Source: Augochlora pura | Lineage: Eukaryota; Arthropoda; Insecta; Hymenoptera; Halictidae | DNA: 64,000 nt | Assembly (NCBI RefSeq): GCF_028453695.1 | Contig: NC_135775.1 | Location: 19,874,545 to 19,938,544 of the forward strand | Direction: 5' to 3' | Shown: piece after piece, positions 9,170 through 22,729 of the stretch | Position numbering within the stretch: the stretch's first letter is position 1 | How the letters are laid out: every line of letters begins with the position of its first letter | Translations under genes and position numbers: made by a program | The notes under the pieces: generated by a model | What the model saw: only the letters and a program-made list of their open reading frames with translations | What the model was told of the DNA's origin: nothing | Database searches by the model: none

Positions 9170-11116
9170 CTGCAACAAATTATTTCGGTGCTAACAAATT
9201 ATTTCGGTGCTAACAAATTATTATGCTATAGTTATAGTGTTAAAAACGTAAATGTGTATTTCTGTGTTATTTTCGCTTCATATTGTTTATTAATTTGACA
9301 TATTAATGCTTCAAAATAAAGTATAATATAAAATAAAGAAATAGATACATAGAAATATAATAAATATTATATATATATATATAAACATATAACAAATATA
9401 GTAAATATTATATATGTAATTAAAGTTTAACAGATTGGCAAATTCCGAGATATATACACAGTATACATATATTTCAATTGTTTATTGTATCCAAGCGGAA
9501 GTACCGACAAGCAGCATACGCTGGCATTTTTATACTTCCACTTCCACGAGGTACAGAAAAGTAAGGCAAAAGTTTCGATAAGATTACAACATCCAGTTCT
9601 TCGGTTTAAGTTCCTATTTACGCGGTGCGAATAGTATCATTTGGTGTCAAGTAACCGCTTTGATTGCCGCGGACCTATCAGCAAAGAAGAAGAGAAAGCT
9701 GGTTTCACTCTCGGTAATTGTTTGAGGAATTAACGCCTGGCAAGTAAACGTAGCCGACGAGATGTTGATCTTTTTTTCGCACTGGTCGACGGATATCGCT
9801 TCGGTCGAATCAAAGAAAAAGGAACGAGACAAAAGGTACAGTAACGCCAAAAAGTATTGGCGCATTTCTTACACGGTATAACTCTTTCCGAATTGGAGTA
9901 AACGTCTTGAACTTTTTTGGTGATTAAAGTGATTGAAATACTTTCTTTTAATTCTGGAATTATATGGAACGACGAAGAAAAACTTCTCACGTTTCTCAGC
10001 TATTTTATTCTTAAAATAAATCAAATCTTTTTACCATGTTACTGTACGTGTATCCACGCGAGTTCCGCAGCTAATATTCGAAACTCAGCTGTTCTCTCAT
10101 TGTGTGATAATTGTGGGACTATTTCCCCGATGATCGCCCGAAGAAAGAGCAGACAAATTGACGAGCCTGTAGTTGGATTTCCTTTTTGTAGCAGTGAAAA
10201 GAACCTCGATTTAGTTAAAGAGATCTCCCCGCGTCATTTAGGACGTGATCGATGTACTTTCATCGGAGAAAATGGGGTCTGATGAGATAATTCAAGGGAA
10301 ATCACAGACTCCCGTTACCACATGCGCGCGGACTACTACCCCACAGTGCGCTATACTATTCGCTGTCCTATATTAAACTCCTCTTCGGCACTTTTCATTA
10401 TACTAATTTATCCGCGACGCTGGAACGTTACGCAGAGCTTTCTAAGTGTCGATTACGCTAATGACATCTTTCTACGCTACTGGAAACTTACTGAAAGTTT
10501 TAAAACGCTACTAATTATTGTAATAACGTATAATCTTTCTGATCCACATATGACGCACAGGACTGCGACTATGTTACTCCTTTCAGCATTTCTTGCCTTT
10601 TAAAGGCCACGAATTCGAAGCGTTTACTAGGAAAATGCGAATTCTTGTACGTTTATGGCAACAGGTAATAGTATAGTGAAATTATCCAGGGAAGAATTGA
10701 ATTAACGTTGTTTTGAAGCTGTTACAGAGGATTGTCTAAGTTATTAGTAGACTATGGATATTTATGGGGTACGATAAGGAGTCAAGCATGATTTTGTTTC
10801 TTCTTTAAATGTTATATATAATAAACTTGAAATTAATGTATTAATAGTTTTTCCAATGTTTTTTCCTTCGCTATTTTTTTCAGAAATGCATTAAATCTGT
10901 AGCGAAAGTAATTGCACACAAAGTTTACTAGATTAATTTTACCACTATAAAATATATTATTTGGATCGTGGAAGACTCCAGAGGGCAGTTAAAGGGTTAA
11001 GTACTTATAATGCAAGCTTTGAAATTTTCTAATCGAATAATAATAGAATACTAAATTGTCTGGTTAAACTAAAATGACTGGAGAGCTTCGCTGGTGCAGG
11101 AAAAGGAAGTACTCAC
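9170..11116 (-). other. Myo15: Myosin XV intron with small repeats
   Basis: 1.95 kb. Right beside the acceptor lies a 19-base tandem duplication (9173-9225), then an AT-dinucleotide tract near 9365-9420. A GC-richer stretch runs 9480-10330. The right end reads aaagggttaa at 10990-10999, like one end of a TTAA-flanked element, but no partner end was found. No coding exon is supported. Confidence 0.7.
9173..9225. repeat. 19-bp tandem duplication at an intron edge
   Basis: The unit aacaaattatttcggtgct is present twice plus a partial copy, immediately upstream of the MyTH4 exon acceptor on the minus strand. It may duplicate part of the acceptor region. Confidence 0.7.
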
Positions 11117-11420
11117 CATCAGAATGGTGTAAACGCACTTGACCTCGCTGGTGTCCGGCGGCAAGGGTTGGTCGCCCATGTACCTCATCAAGCAAAGGAA
11201 ACATTCGACGGCTAGACCACTCAGATCGGCGTCGAGCCTGAGCAGACTCTGCTCTATTGGCACAGGGGAGTACTTGACGAGGTCCACCTGCTCCTTCCAG
11301 GTCCATTCCGCGCCATCTTGTTGACCTTTGCTCTTCTTGCTCTTCTTCTTGCTCTTCAGCGACTCGATGACTTTCAGGGAGCCGCTTATGGAGCCATCCG
11401 CGGTCTTCAACATCTCGAAT
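11117..11420 (-). CDS. Myo15: Myosin XV exon (MyTH4 2, N-terminal helices with basic insert)
   Basis: The acceptor ctcgccgtag gives one base completing a Lys codon split with 14568. The translation is K-FEMLKTADGS ... a Lys/Ser-rich insert (SLKSKKKSKKSKG), WTWKEQVDLVKYSPVPIEQS, LAVECFLCLMRYMGDQPLP and SEVKCVYTILM. It ends in phase 0 at donor gtgagt. The segment from KYSPVPIEQSLL to FLCLMRYMGD matches FTKTPLQESLI and FLAVMRFMGD of human MYO15A. The strongly basic insert between the first helices is discussed in the findings. Confidence 0.94.
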
Positions 11421-14400
11421 CTACGGCGAGTAGAATAAACAAATGAACATCGTCGTTTGTTCGACAATTTTCTAAAGGTGTTACGGGCTGTTGCGGGGAC
11501 GCGTAGTCGCGCAAGAAGACCGCGCGCTCCGATCAATTTAACGAAGGAACGGGACTCCGGCAAAGGCGACGCGAGTAATAGCCTACGAAAATGGAAAACC
11601 GCTCGGCGAAGGTGCACCGGCCCGTAAACGGATTTTCCATTGCTGGACGTTGTTACCGCGGCGGGAAAAAGTCCCGGTTCAGAGTACTGAATGGGTGGTC
11701 GTCGCTTGTCAAAGTCGTGTTTAGGATATCGGTACTCCGGTTAGGTGTTCTAATGATCCCTCTTTAACGCTGCTCCTGGCCATCCCGCCAGTTCGTTATT
11801 CTTTTTGCGACGGCCCCGCCTGTGCCCGATTTATTACCGCGCTTCGAAATCTATTTCTGTAGCTCCCGAACCGGATCGTCGTTAAGCATTCTCACGATTT
11901 CTTCGACCGTCCGCCACCTGTCGTTAGAATTATCCGATCGCGCGGATCGGAGATTTGTCACCGCGATTACCGACCTGCTGATTTTTATGCGAAACAAGAA
12001 TCGTGCGAGTTGATCGTAAGAAATATGATTCAGATAAAAATGTCTTCTTTTCACAGATGATGTAATAAATCTGTAGTCTATTAATTAATCGTATACATAA
12101 TAAGAGAGCTGAGCACCGGAGCAATCTTTACCTTCGTCGTTGGATTTATTAAAGTTCGCACTGTTTTCAATGATTTCAGATAGTTTATTATTTTTTGTTT
12201 CTTAGAAGAACAGGAGTTCGTTCGACAGCCGCGTCCGCAACTCTGACCGAATATTTTCTCCCGCGGACAGCAATTGACTTTCATGTAATGACACTGGTTT
12301 TTATTCAATAAGACGTCACGGTCGTTTATTTTCGAACATAATTATTGTATTATATTATTAAGCCGGCAGAAGTAGAACAGAAACTTTCCAACTTGAACGT
12401 GCACGCCGAGCCAAGAAGGTAATGGAACTGACTATGTGAGCGCGCGAGCAGGCGATGTTACTTTACCACGCATTGAAATTACCAGAGCGGTGCCTTGTAT
12501 TCATGTAATTTTCGCGACTCTTTCACAGAAAACGCGACCGCTACACTAATTTACTCTGCGAAACCGTAATTCCCTTCCTAATGGAATATTAACAAATTTA
12601 TTTGAATACATCGCATCCGTTTTAACATTGTTCCATCGCGAGCGAATCGTTTTCTAACAGTGAAAAATGAAACTTAGTCGAGTCGGATAATATGTAGGAA
12701 TAATTATCGTGTTTACTACTTATATTAATTTCCCATAACTTTCTACTAGTATGTATCCAACAAATCATAATTGCCAGTATTAACCTTTCGCTATATTATC
12801 GTTATAGCTACGATACTTAGAATTAATTGACAGGAAAAGAAAAATATTTCATACTAGAATATACTAGAATTGTATTACCATTTGGAAAATATTATCTACG
12901 TCTATTAGGTTTTATTCAACCCTTTTCATTTTAATGACGACTCCATTAAAGATTACTACATCACATTTTAAAATAATTTTAACGTTATCGAATCTATCTG
13001 CATTTAAAAAACTTTTAAAAGTATAGTTAATGCACGAGTTACGAAATCCAATTTCACTAAGTTATATAAAATGTAATTACCATAAGTCAAGAAAACTATT
13101 TTGAATTTAGATTTGTAATGGCTCGAGCTATAATTACGTGTCCGACTCGTCAATATAAATTGTTACACGTATGATAAATTGTCAACTATCAAGAACACAC
13201 TTTCGCCTATAATACCAGACCATGGACACTGATAAATGATTTTCGATTCAACGTGACCCCATTGTTCTCCCGCCGCACTGGAAAAAAAGGCACGGCGGCG
13301 GTAACTTTGTCTCACTTTTATGAATGAACTCCAACTTCGATAGATCGATTCCCAGCGGTCGCAACGGTGCACAGCTTCGAAAGGGTAACACTCGCGGAAG
13401 GATGCCAAAAGAAGACGAAGGAGTACTGGTTCAGCCTTGCGCTCGCCGAGATGGTCGATGCTACTATGAGAACTGCAGTGCGTTATGCTTTCTCAACACG
13501 GCTGTCTCGCGGTTCTTGCGTAAGAGCTGGCCAATTAGTCTTTAACATTAATTTCCCTTTTATTACCGTGCCTCGATTCGGCATAAGGTGTTTCGGTTTA
13601 AGGACCCTGCGCCGAGAGAAATCTCCGCGTTATGGTACCCCGTGATTTCGAATACTCACTTATCCGTGTCTAGAGTGTACAGCGTGCAACAGTCGGAGAA
13701 ATAGAAGAGTTAAAGACATGTCTGTGAAACTTATGATTAAATACGTTCACCTGTTCATTCTTTGCTCAATGCAATTTGATGAATCATTTACGAGTTTCGC
13801 ATTGTCTATGAATGAATTGAGGTAAAGGAGAATTGCTTTGAAGGAATATTATATTTGAGATAGTTTTACTGAATTTGAATTAATAATTTGAGACTGTTAG
13901 TAATTATTTTTCATGACAGTGTTATTTGGACTTTATTTAATTGCGTTTTATGCGATAGTTTAGATGTTAGGCTCTCTGAAAATATTTTATTCTCATTCAG
14001 AGTTCTTAAAGTAGCTGAATCGATTTTTAAAGTAACTTGATGAATTTATTAATAATTAATTATTAGTATACTAAACGTGACAACAATTTGGTCCAAAAAA
14101 TGCAACAAAATTCTAAACTTTCGTTACTTTGAATAAATTACTTAAATTTTTCATCTCAAGTTGATTATAAAAATCCTAACAGTAAATTTTCAATTCTCAG
14201 ATTTTATTCCATTAAATAAATCGCTTTAATTTGTCAATAATATTGCTATAATTTGAGATTGGAATATTTCAAGTCTATTTGAAAATTCTAAGAACTAGAT
14301 TAAACTTTAAATTGTCCGATTTTCATCCTCTAGATTAATCACTTCAATTTTGTAATAATATGATTATAATTTTGGGAATTAAATATTTCACGTCTATTTT

Positions 14401-14567
14401 AAAAATCCTAACAACTACAATAAACTTTGAATTCTCACATTTTATTCTCAAATAATTCGCTTCGATTACTATTCGAGAATGAAATACATCTCAATCCCAT
14501 TTTAAAAATCCACTCGAAATTTAAACAGCAAAACGATATATAAAATAAAATTGCAATTTGTACTAAC
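11421..14567 (-). other. Myo15: Myosin XV intron with 119-bp tandem array
   Basis: 3.15 kb. GC-richer from 11430 to 11960 and 13160 to 13660, elsewhere AT-rich. The tandem array at 14110-14515 ends only about 50 bases from the donor of the linker exon. Reading frames in the GC-rich parts show no recognisable protein features. Confidence 0.7.
14110..14515. repeat. 118-120-bp degenerate tandem repeat
   Basis: Successive copies begin at 14193 (attctcagattttatt), 14311 (attgtccgattttcat) and 14431 (attctcacattttatt), spacing 118 and 120 bases. A degraded copy lies before 14193 and a truncated one ends by about 14515. The array sits in the intron just downstream of the linker exon. Confidence 0.75.
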
Positions 14568-14944
14568 TTCTCAGTGCTCTGTCTGAAGTTCAACATGGCG
14601 TACTGCAATAGCGAGTGCTTTCCGTCGTTCACCACCGGCCCGCTCTCGTAGATGCCATCTTCTTGCAGCCTGCCGTTGTCTTCCGGTTGCCGCCATTCCT
14701 GGTTAGGGCTGAGCCGCTGGTTCTGCTGGTTTTTCTGATGGTTCGTCTGGTTCGTAGCCGACACGTGGTTCGGCACACGACTCGCAGGCACGTGGTTCTC
14801 GTGATTCGAGATAACATGATTAGACTGACCGTGGGACTGGACGTGATTCAACGAACCGTGGTTCGCCTGCGATTGAATCGATTTTGTGATCTGGGACACG
14901 TGGTTCTCGTGATGGTTCGACTTGTGGAGCGGCTTCTGATCGAC
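14568..14944 (-). CDS. Myo15: Myosin XV exon (Asn/His-rich linker and start of MyTH4 2)
   Basis: The acceptor gtttgcttcgcag gives VDQKPLHKSNHHENHVSQ in phase 0. About 75 residues follow that are dominated by Asn, His, Gln and Ser with recurring NHENHV and NHVSA units. The exon then gives QEWRQPEDNGRLQEDGIY and DGKHSLLQYAMLNFRQSTE, the opening helix of the MyTH4 domain. It ends with two bases of a Lys codon at donor gttagt. Its phase agrees with the exon ending at 62830 across the 47.9-kb intron. In vertebrate myosin XV an SH3 domain precedes this point; none is seen here. Confidence 0.9.
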
Positions 14945-17796
14945 CTGCGAAGCAAACCATGTTTCCCAATTAGTATTATGTACTTCTTCGTAAACGGTAC
15001 AACTCTTAAAAAGAATCACTTCAGTTTATCGTATTTTAATCTCATTCTGTGTATATTCATAATATATTCGTTATGTCAGGTTATGTATTTTATGTATATT
15101 CGTATTCATTTTTATTGTATATTCGTAAATAAGCTGTGGCTCTGGCTGCACATTAAAACCGTTTCAAATTATTTAAAAGAAATCGAAATTAAATGAAAAT
15201 GTATTTCTTGTTTTAAATGATTTAATAAGCTGAATTCCATTTAACGGGTTTCAAATCTTCTACTACATCTTCACTACATTATATTTAATTAATTTTGCTC
15301 CTTTATAGAGTAGCGCACTCGTAAAACCATGATGTAGAACATTTTCCATTTCATAGATACTACAATGCAGATAAAATCATATAATAATTAATTATCACAG
15401 CTATTATATATTGCATTGTACGAGAAAATAACGAGTATTTCGACATTCAGTATCCTTGATAGGAAATAATAAAGAAACTAGTATAGTTTCAATAATCCAA
15501 CTTTCATTTTCAATTTATCACAAAGAAGAAAAACTACCGGCAGTCTTATCAATAGCATGAATTTCATACGAATTACATATCTGCATCGCAAATACACTCG
15601 TCGACAGTATCAATACGTTTATTAAATTGGGTCAACCCGCTGGTCGAAATTCAGTCACTCTCACCGATACGTATTCCATCCTCTCGTAATTTATTTATCG
15701 ATATTCGAGAAAGTAGCTCGCACGGTTCGAACAAGGTGTACGCCGAAACCATTTCTGCCGATAAGATGGTTCGACAGAAAGCGCTGAAATCGTGGTATGT
15801 AGAACATAATACTTTTGCATAACTTGTTTTCCGAACGTAAAACCACCGCCGACCTGCAATAAACTTGCGGCAGCTTTGACACACGGACAATTGGACCTCG
15901 CAGTCCTGGTTCGTGCAACGAAAGCCACGAAATTGACCTTTCGCGCGGTTCACACCGGAAAACCGTGGGAGGGGAGGGGGGGAAACCGCATCAAAGGAAA
16001 TTGTTCGACTGTTTCCCAAGAGAGCGACAATTATAAAATGATTAATTACACTGTTTAATTCGCGCGAGACTGCCGGCTCGTATTGTAAGTGACACCCCGG
16101 CAATTATGGTTCCAGTAATTAGGGAATAACTGTACGCGGGGAATTGCGGCGTTCTTTTTTTTCTTCTTTCGAGCAACGTTATTATTTTTGAGCAACGTAA
16201 TCGGTCGTATTTTGTTTCTTTGCGGACGCGCGACCCTTCCCGTTTCCTCGATCCCGATCGAAATTACGTTCGCCCGTGTAAATTGCCGCGTGTAAAATCC
16301 TCGCATGACGGCGATACGACGCCCTGGTTTCGCAAGTGATTTACACGAAAGGTTTCTCGACCTTTCCTATTATTCATTTTCTCTTTCGCCTTCCATTTCC
16401 TGCTTTTCACCGACGCCGTCACGGGATATCGCGGATCCATCGATCGATCTCGCGGACGAGAAAACGGGTTTCCTTGCACGCGATCGAGATCCAGAATAGG
16501 AATGCGGAGAACAAACGTGATTAGTGGGGCCAACGCTGATATTATTTTCTTTCCTTTTTTCACGCGAAATTTTTGCGGCAATCGCTCGGAAACGATCGAC
16601 GGCTGTTAATTCTTTACAAACGTGCGGCTCGATCTGCGCTCTCATCGCGGAATTTTATTTTCTTTATTTTATTTTTATTTCATTACTCACGTTGTTTCGA
16701 TTTAATTTCGAGAACTGCGATTTGAGAAAATATTTATCACATTCCAGGAATTTAAGCATACTTTTCACATTCCAGGATAATATCTTTTGTTTGTTATTAA
16801 CTTATTTTACTTTCAGAGTATTATTCGCTTATTTTGGTAATTCTATATAATTGTTCATTTATTTTACTTCCACACAGATATTGATTTACTTCAATATTTG
16901 AAAATTATTATTCGTATTTATTATTTATATTTATATAGTATTTTTATTTTATAGTATTCATACTCTCCAAATTTTAGGTAACTATTTATTTATCGTACTT
17001 TAAAACACATATTACTTTATTATACTTTCGAATTATTCACTCATTTTACTTTCAGGAAATTATTCAATCGTCTTTCCAGAAATTCTTAATAAAATATTAC
17101 TTTTCCAGATAACTTCGTTTTCTTTATTTTACGTAAGTTTGAATACTTTTTAATAAATTAGATCGATAGTCCGACAACAATTTCGTAACATATCAAAAAT
17201 GCTGTTTTTATAGAATTAGATCCTACATCAAAGTTATATATCCCGGAAAATATAATCTATATTGTTATATAAATAAATAATTTCTCTGCTAGATATCGTT
17301 TCTGTTTCCACCTTTAAAATGATTAAATACTAATTTATTTCCAGTTAACGTTATTATAAAATTGAAAGAGCTCCCATGCTCTAACAACTCATTTATAAAT
17401 GTTACTAAAATATTATTATAAAATTGCAGATTACTATTTGCGTCTACAATTTTTTAACACACTATTTATCGGATGATCGGTAAGAGAAAATTTCAGTAAT
17501 CCACGTTGCACGTGCGTACCGATGAACTTCATAGTATCGTGAAAGTTTATCGGTCCGAACGATTGCTATTATATCTGCCACGACTGACATATCTTTCGTG
17601 AATTATGATTTCGTTCTACTGCGTTATTGAGGCAATGACAGCACGATAATAGAACCCTCGATCTGCAGCAAATTCGAATGTAATGAACAGCTGTTGCGCG
17701 CCGCGAAAGAAATATCGTACGCGATGAAATCTTTTAAAGACGCTACGATAATTTAGGTTTCGAATCATCGCGTTTATAGTTGCTAACGAATACAAG

Positions 17797-17840
17797 TACA
17801 GTACAAGTAGTACAAGTAGTACAAGTAGAGTACAAAAGTA
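17797..17840. repeat. Short tandem repeat (tacaagtag)n
   Basis: Units of about nine bases (tacaagtag, with acagtacaag variants) in four to five copies. Confidence 0.75.
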
Positions 17841-20049
17841 TACAGAGCAATTTCGATGTAACGAAAAATAGTAACGATGATCGCGATTTCGAATAGAAAA
17901 TAATCCTGCAATTTAATTGCCGATTTTTGCTCGAACAAGAGTTTTATTAACAATTATTTTAACGATTAACGAAGATCAGAATAATTACTATAAAATAGAG
18001 AGTATAATTATTGAACTTTGTGCTTTTTAATATAATTTTAAAATTATTCCGATTTAATTGGGTAAGCGTTTCGAAACGGTTTCGCGGTGAAATTGTCGAG
18101 AAATTAGTTTTCCAAACGTGTCTCAGAAAATAGTGTCGGACACATTCACGCCTAAGACGTCGCCGACAAGACCTGAATCCTACCCGTGGAAGCGGGATAA
18201 GCAGATGTTGACCCTGACCCACATAATCGTTAATGCATCGAGGTACGGTGGAAGACATCAACACACATAGTTACGGTATAATATTAATAAGAATAAGAAG
18301 TAGCCGCGTGATTTCTCTGGCCTGTTTGCGGAACGCATTTCCTTCGCCCGATTCCGCGAGCCGTGCGAATAAATTAAATTAATTATCCGCGTGTCTATAC
18401 GAAACGACAGTTCTGCGATTCTCCGTATACCTATCCACTTTGTCGAAAGAAAAGTATGAGATAGACTGCGATCATAATTTTCCAATTCAAGCCGTGATAT
18501 TACGCGATTCCGACGAAATATTTTGCTCCTGGAATAATTTTCAAAGCATAGATTCGCGACGCTGACATGTCCAAACAAAAACCAAGGAACTGGAAATGAT
18601 TAGAAAACCGCGTTTAAAGCGCGATTAGCGCGAGAATGAAACTCCGCGCGAACGCGGAGACTGGAGACTTCAACGCGTGGCAAGAAACCATCAGCATTAA
18701 CCTCAAAGCAACGAACATTATAATATTGCGCGTAATGGCCAGAAAAAATTATGCACGCGCTGCTACTATCGATTCTTCGAAATACGTTTGCCTCGTTAAG
18801 TAATTTTGTATAACCCTGATGACTAATTAACTGCGCGACGCGATGGAAAATTATTTTCTTTTGCCTAGTTTTTTAGCTGGATAGTTATGTCGGAGACACT
18901 GTGTCGAGTAAACGAATTCGAAGTGACAAAAATACAATGTAACAGTAAAAAGGTGCTAACGTTGGTTAATTTAAATTTATAGATATTGTTTGTTAATTTA
19001 AAATATTGGTGAAACGAATTCTAGTGAATAATAGCTAAGAAATAAGCTACAAGATATAAAGATTTGTATGAGTTATGTAGAATGTTTTACTATGCAATTA
19101 TATAAATAATTTTTATTCTGAGTAAAATTTAGTAAAGCAATAATACAACTAAAAAATAAAATACCAAAGAGAAAGACTATTCAATATCTTTTCATCAGAC
19201 AGTTCTATTAGCAAATTCTATGCACAAAAAAATATGAGAAATGGAATCTTATGAACAAATTCAGTAAAATCAATGTAAAACGTCGCAGAATCTATCTTTC
19301 AAGGAACACACTCGAAGTCTCACGGTAACCAGATAATAACTCCCGATCAGACTCCATAAACCAATTTTCTCCACCGAAAACTAACCGCAGCCCATAAATC
19401 CCCCATAAAATTTCGTGTTTAACCATCGGCGACGGGGCGAACGCCGACGAAGATGAAGACGCAGAGGCAATGACAGCGGGAGTCGCTCGCGGAACGCACT
19501 ATTTCAGCGGTCATAAAGTCGTAATTCATTGTTCGTTAACCTTAATTGCCTGGGCCGAGTAACGTCTTCTAAGTTGGCACCATTAATTCTCTTTAAACTT
19601 TTTAATGGTTCCGCTCGTTACACACGGCGCAGCCTTCAATTACTGTACCTTTGCGCCGGGGATGGTTCGGCATCGCTAATATATCCCCGGTCGCGCATAG
19701 TGGCGACGTAAACAGGGCTGATTATGCGAGTTGCTCCGGGGCAGCCTCTGCATTCCGTTTCGGTGCTCGTTGCTCCGGTATCGTCCGGGTAACGGTAACG
19801 AGGCATTTTCGTCCCGATCCCGATTTCTCGGCTTCGGGAATCGGACGAGAGCCGACGCAGACCGAGTAACTGTCTGAAAACGGATTTTCGCACCGGCGAT
19901 GCCGAATCGTTTACGGCGAGGCGGATTGCCGAAGCGGAATCGCGAAAACGGATCGGCGCAGTGCAGAATTTATTCTAATTCGCTGGAGAGAATTATTTGT
20001 ATCATTTAACTATCTGGAATGTACCTAATAACTTATTTATGACACTTTG

Positions 20050-20235
20050 ATAGATATGTTTAACATAGTAATTTAATAAATATGTTTAAAATAGTATTTT
20101 TATAAATACGTTTACAGTTGTATTACGTTTGAAATGGTATTTTAATAAATCTGTTTAAAATGATATTTTAATAAATACGTTATTAAAAATAGTGTTTCAA
20201 CAAAAAAGGTTTAAAATAGTATTTTAATATACATA
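20050..20235. repeat. About 30-bp degenerate minisatellite
   Basis: Repeated units close to ttaataaatatgtttaaaat followed by agtattt. About six imperfect copies in strongly AT-rich DNA. Confidence 0.65.
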
Positions 20236-22729
20236 TATCGAGAATATTATTTTTATTCTCTAATGTTTATTTTCTATAATAATATAAATCTGTATTTATG
20301 ATATTTAAACACAGTAGAACTAATTTGAAAATTGTACGACTGTAATATAATTATTAAAGAAGCATAAAAGAAACCGGAAAGAATTAAAAATAAGTGAAGA
20401 TCATTGGACATTATTATACAAATTTCTCCTGTATTCAGTTCTCGATAAACACTGCAAATGGCTTAATTTGGGTGCAGTAATTTGCAGCTACGTTCGTGAG
20501 GAAACATTTTACTCCAATTATTTTCCCTTTTACTTCTGTTAAAACTGTCTTCGGGCATAATATAATTTATAACTAACCGACTAAATCTTCCACTTATAAA
20601 TATTAATTTTATTTTATCAAAGAATGTTCCCCGAACTTACATAAAATATATATCTAAAAATTAGATAAAATTATATTATTCTACTTAAATAAAATATATA
20701 TTTCAGCCCATAAAAACGTGTAAAAATATATGTAAGACAATAAAAGAAAAAAATCCGTAATAAAAGTAAATCTAATATAAAAGTATATCCACCAGCACAT
20801 GTAAAAATATATATAAATCCACAAGTCCTTATAAAAAAAAATGCATGTACTAAACTCATAACACAAATGATCTATAACCAAATTATTCCACGTAAACGAA
20901 AATAAAAATGGTAATTAATAATTCGTGCTTGAAAAAGGTCTAAAATTCCATTCTGCACAATGAATTCCCTGTATTCAATGAAATCGTCCCAGTGTGCAGC
21001 GCGGGATCCAGGGCATCATCAAGGACGCCGTATTAATAGGGAACGAAACCTCGTCCGTCGTAAAATAGAAGAGTCGACGAGCCGGCGTCGCGCAGTAATC
21101 CGTAAAACGCCGCTGAGGAAAATCGTCCCGATGTTTTCCGTGTTAATTACTTCCGCGGGTCTAGCTCGCCTGACGGGAAAACCGCTGCGCAGAAATCGCG
21201 AGCTCGTTTCGTGACTGCGCCTTTCTTTTTCCTACACGGTGTAAACACCGGAGGGAACGTCTGCCGGGTCTAATTTTATGTCCGCGTAAAAACCGAGTAT
21301 CTACATAGAGGCAGGCTATGGGCCTGTAGTAATAAGTTTATAAATAAGTTTATGTTCATCGATAAAATAAGTTGGAAATGGTTTTACGCGGCACAGGAAA
21401 CGTTCGAATACCTGGCGTGTTTGTTGGAAACTTTTCCTAAATATCTGGTTAATTTTACCGAAGAGTATGTTCACTTTGAAATAGTTTTTGCAGCGAGTAC
21501 GAAGTTAAGTATCATTGAGAAAATGATTATGAGGTAGACGTTAACATTCAGAGCTATAATTCTGATTATTATAGAAGCAAATATAATTGTCTAATTATCA
21601 GATAAAACGACCAAAAGAATTTCAGAATGCTGTAGCATTACTTTCGCTATGTTAACATGATTAAAAGAAGATATACATTTCGAACCAATTTATGTTCGAT
21701 GTAAGAAACAATAAAAATTCATACTTCGCATAAAAATCGGTAGTGTAGCTATGATAATTTATTCATTTTGCGAAAGAAAGAAAAAGTAGTATAATGCAAA
21801 CTGAATTCCAAATTTCGCTGTAATTTTGACTGCGTTGCAACACAAAATTGCAAAAGAACGTTACGATTTTTGCACATGCAACAATATATCGCGCAGTCAG
21901 TTTAACGAACAAAATGAGAAAGTTGCAAAGGTCATTAGCAACTGGAGTATCTAATAAACGAAATTAAATAGTAGCATGTGTCGAGTGATGTAAACTCTTA
22001 ATTACACAGCCGCTGGTATTACAGCGTTCGTTTAATTAAAAAATTGCATGGATACCCCGCGAAAATATCGATTTTACGTAATCCTTCTACGCGGGCTAAT
22101 GATGACTTTTATTATGTAATCGAGAGACTTGCAGACACTTCCTATATTATATAATACCCTTTTGTTTCATCAGATTAATTAGATTACTGGGTATTAGCTG
22201 TCAGTAAACAGGTCGCGATGTTAATAAATATGTATGCCGTCTTAAAATTGAGAAAATTCTATTTTCTCACATCAATAATTCAATATCGAATAAAACTGTG
22301 AAATTCAGGAAAAGTATCATTGCGACGCATTTTTAATTTGCAAATAAATGAGTTTACAATTATAGAAGTTAAGTTGATATAGCAGACGTTATCTCGTAAT
22401 TTACGTGAATGGGATATGCATATTAATTCTATGCATATATTAATTATAATAGCGATAATAAAATTGGAAAGTAATTCTATTAAAATGTTAAACAATTTAA
22501 TTTTTTATATAATATTTAGAAGCAAAGAGAAAATGGCCGTCCGTCCAAACATTTCATTGAAGAAATTCTGGTAGCACAATTCTATCGATAATAATTGATC
22601 GTCGCGATCACGTTTAAAATTCGTCAACGTGATCCGCCGGGTCGCCAGTACGTAAAATCAAGGTAAGGAGAACCGGTGTAGACCGTAAAACGTGTCCGAT
22701 CTCTCCGCGTATCCGGCGAGATTTACCGG

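Larger units (their letters stand above)
14945..22729. other. Myo15: Giant myosin intron, 3' part on the minus strand
   Basis: AT-rich sequence alternates with GC-rich islands at about 15.6-16.6, 18.1-18.9, 19.3-20.0 and 20.95-21.3 kb. Reading frames in the islands are short and occur on both strands together, as expected of GC-rich noncoding DNA. The region holds the short tandem repeats listed at 17.8 and 20.05-20.24 kb. No exon is recognised. The islands are candidates for regulatory elements, by inference only. Confidence 0.6.

Noticed and set aside
9365..9420. AT-dinucleotide-rich stretch
   Set aside because: Simple low-complexity sequence typical of insect introns; not reported separately.
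10981..10999. aaagggttaa end resembling a TTAA transposon terminus
   Set aside because: No matching opposite end was found within 400 bases, so an element cannot be defined.
13163..13645. Frames on both strands inside a myosin intron
   Set aside because: GC-rich patch with no domain, and inserting it would break the exact phase joins of flanking exons.
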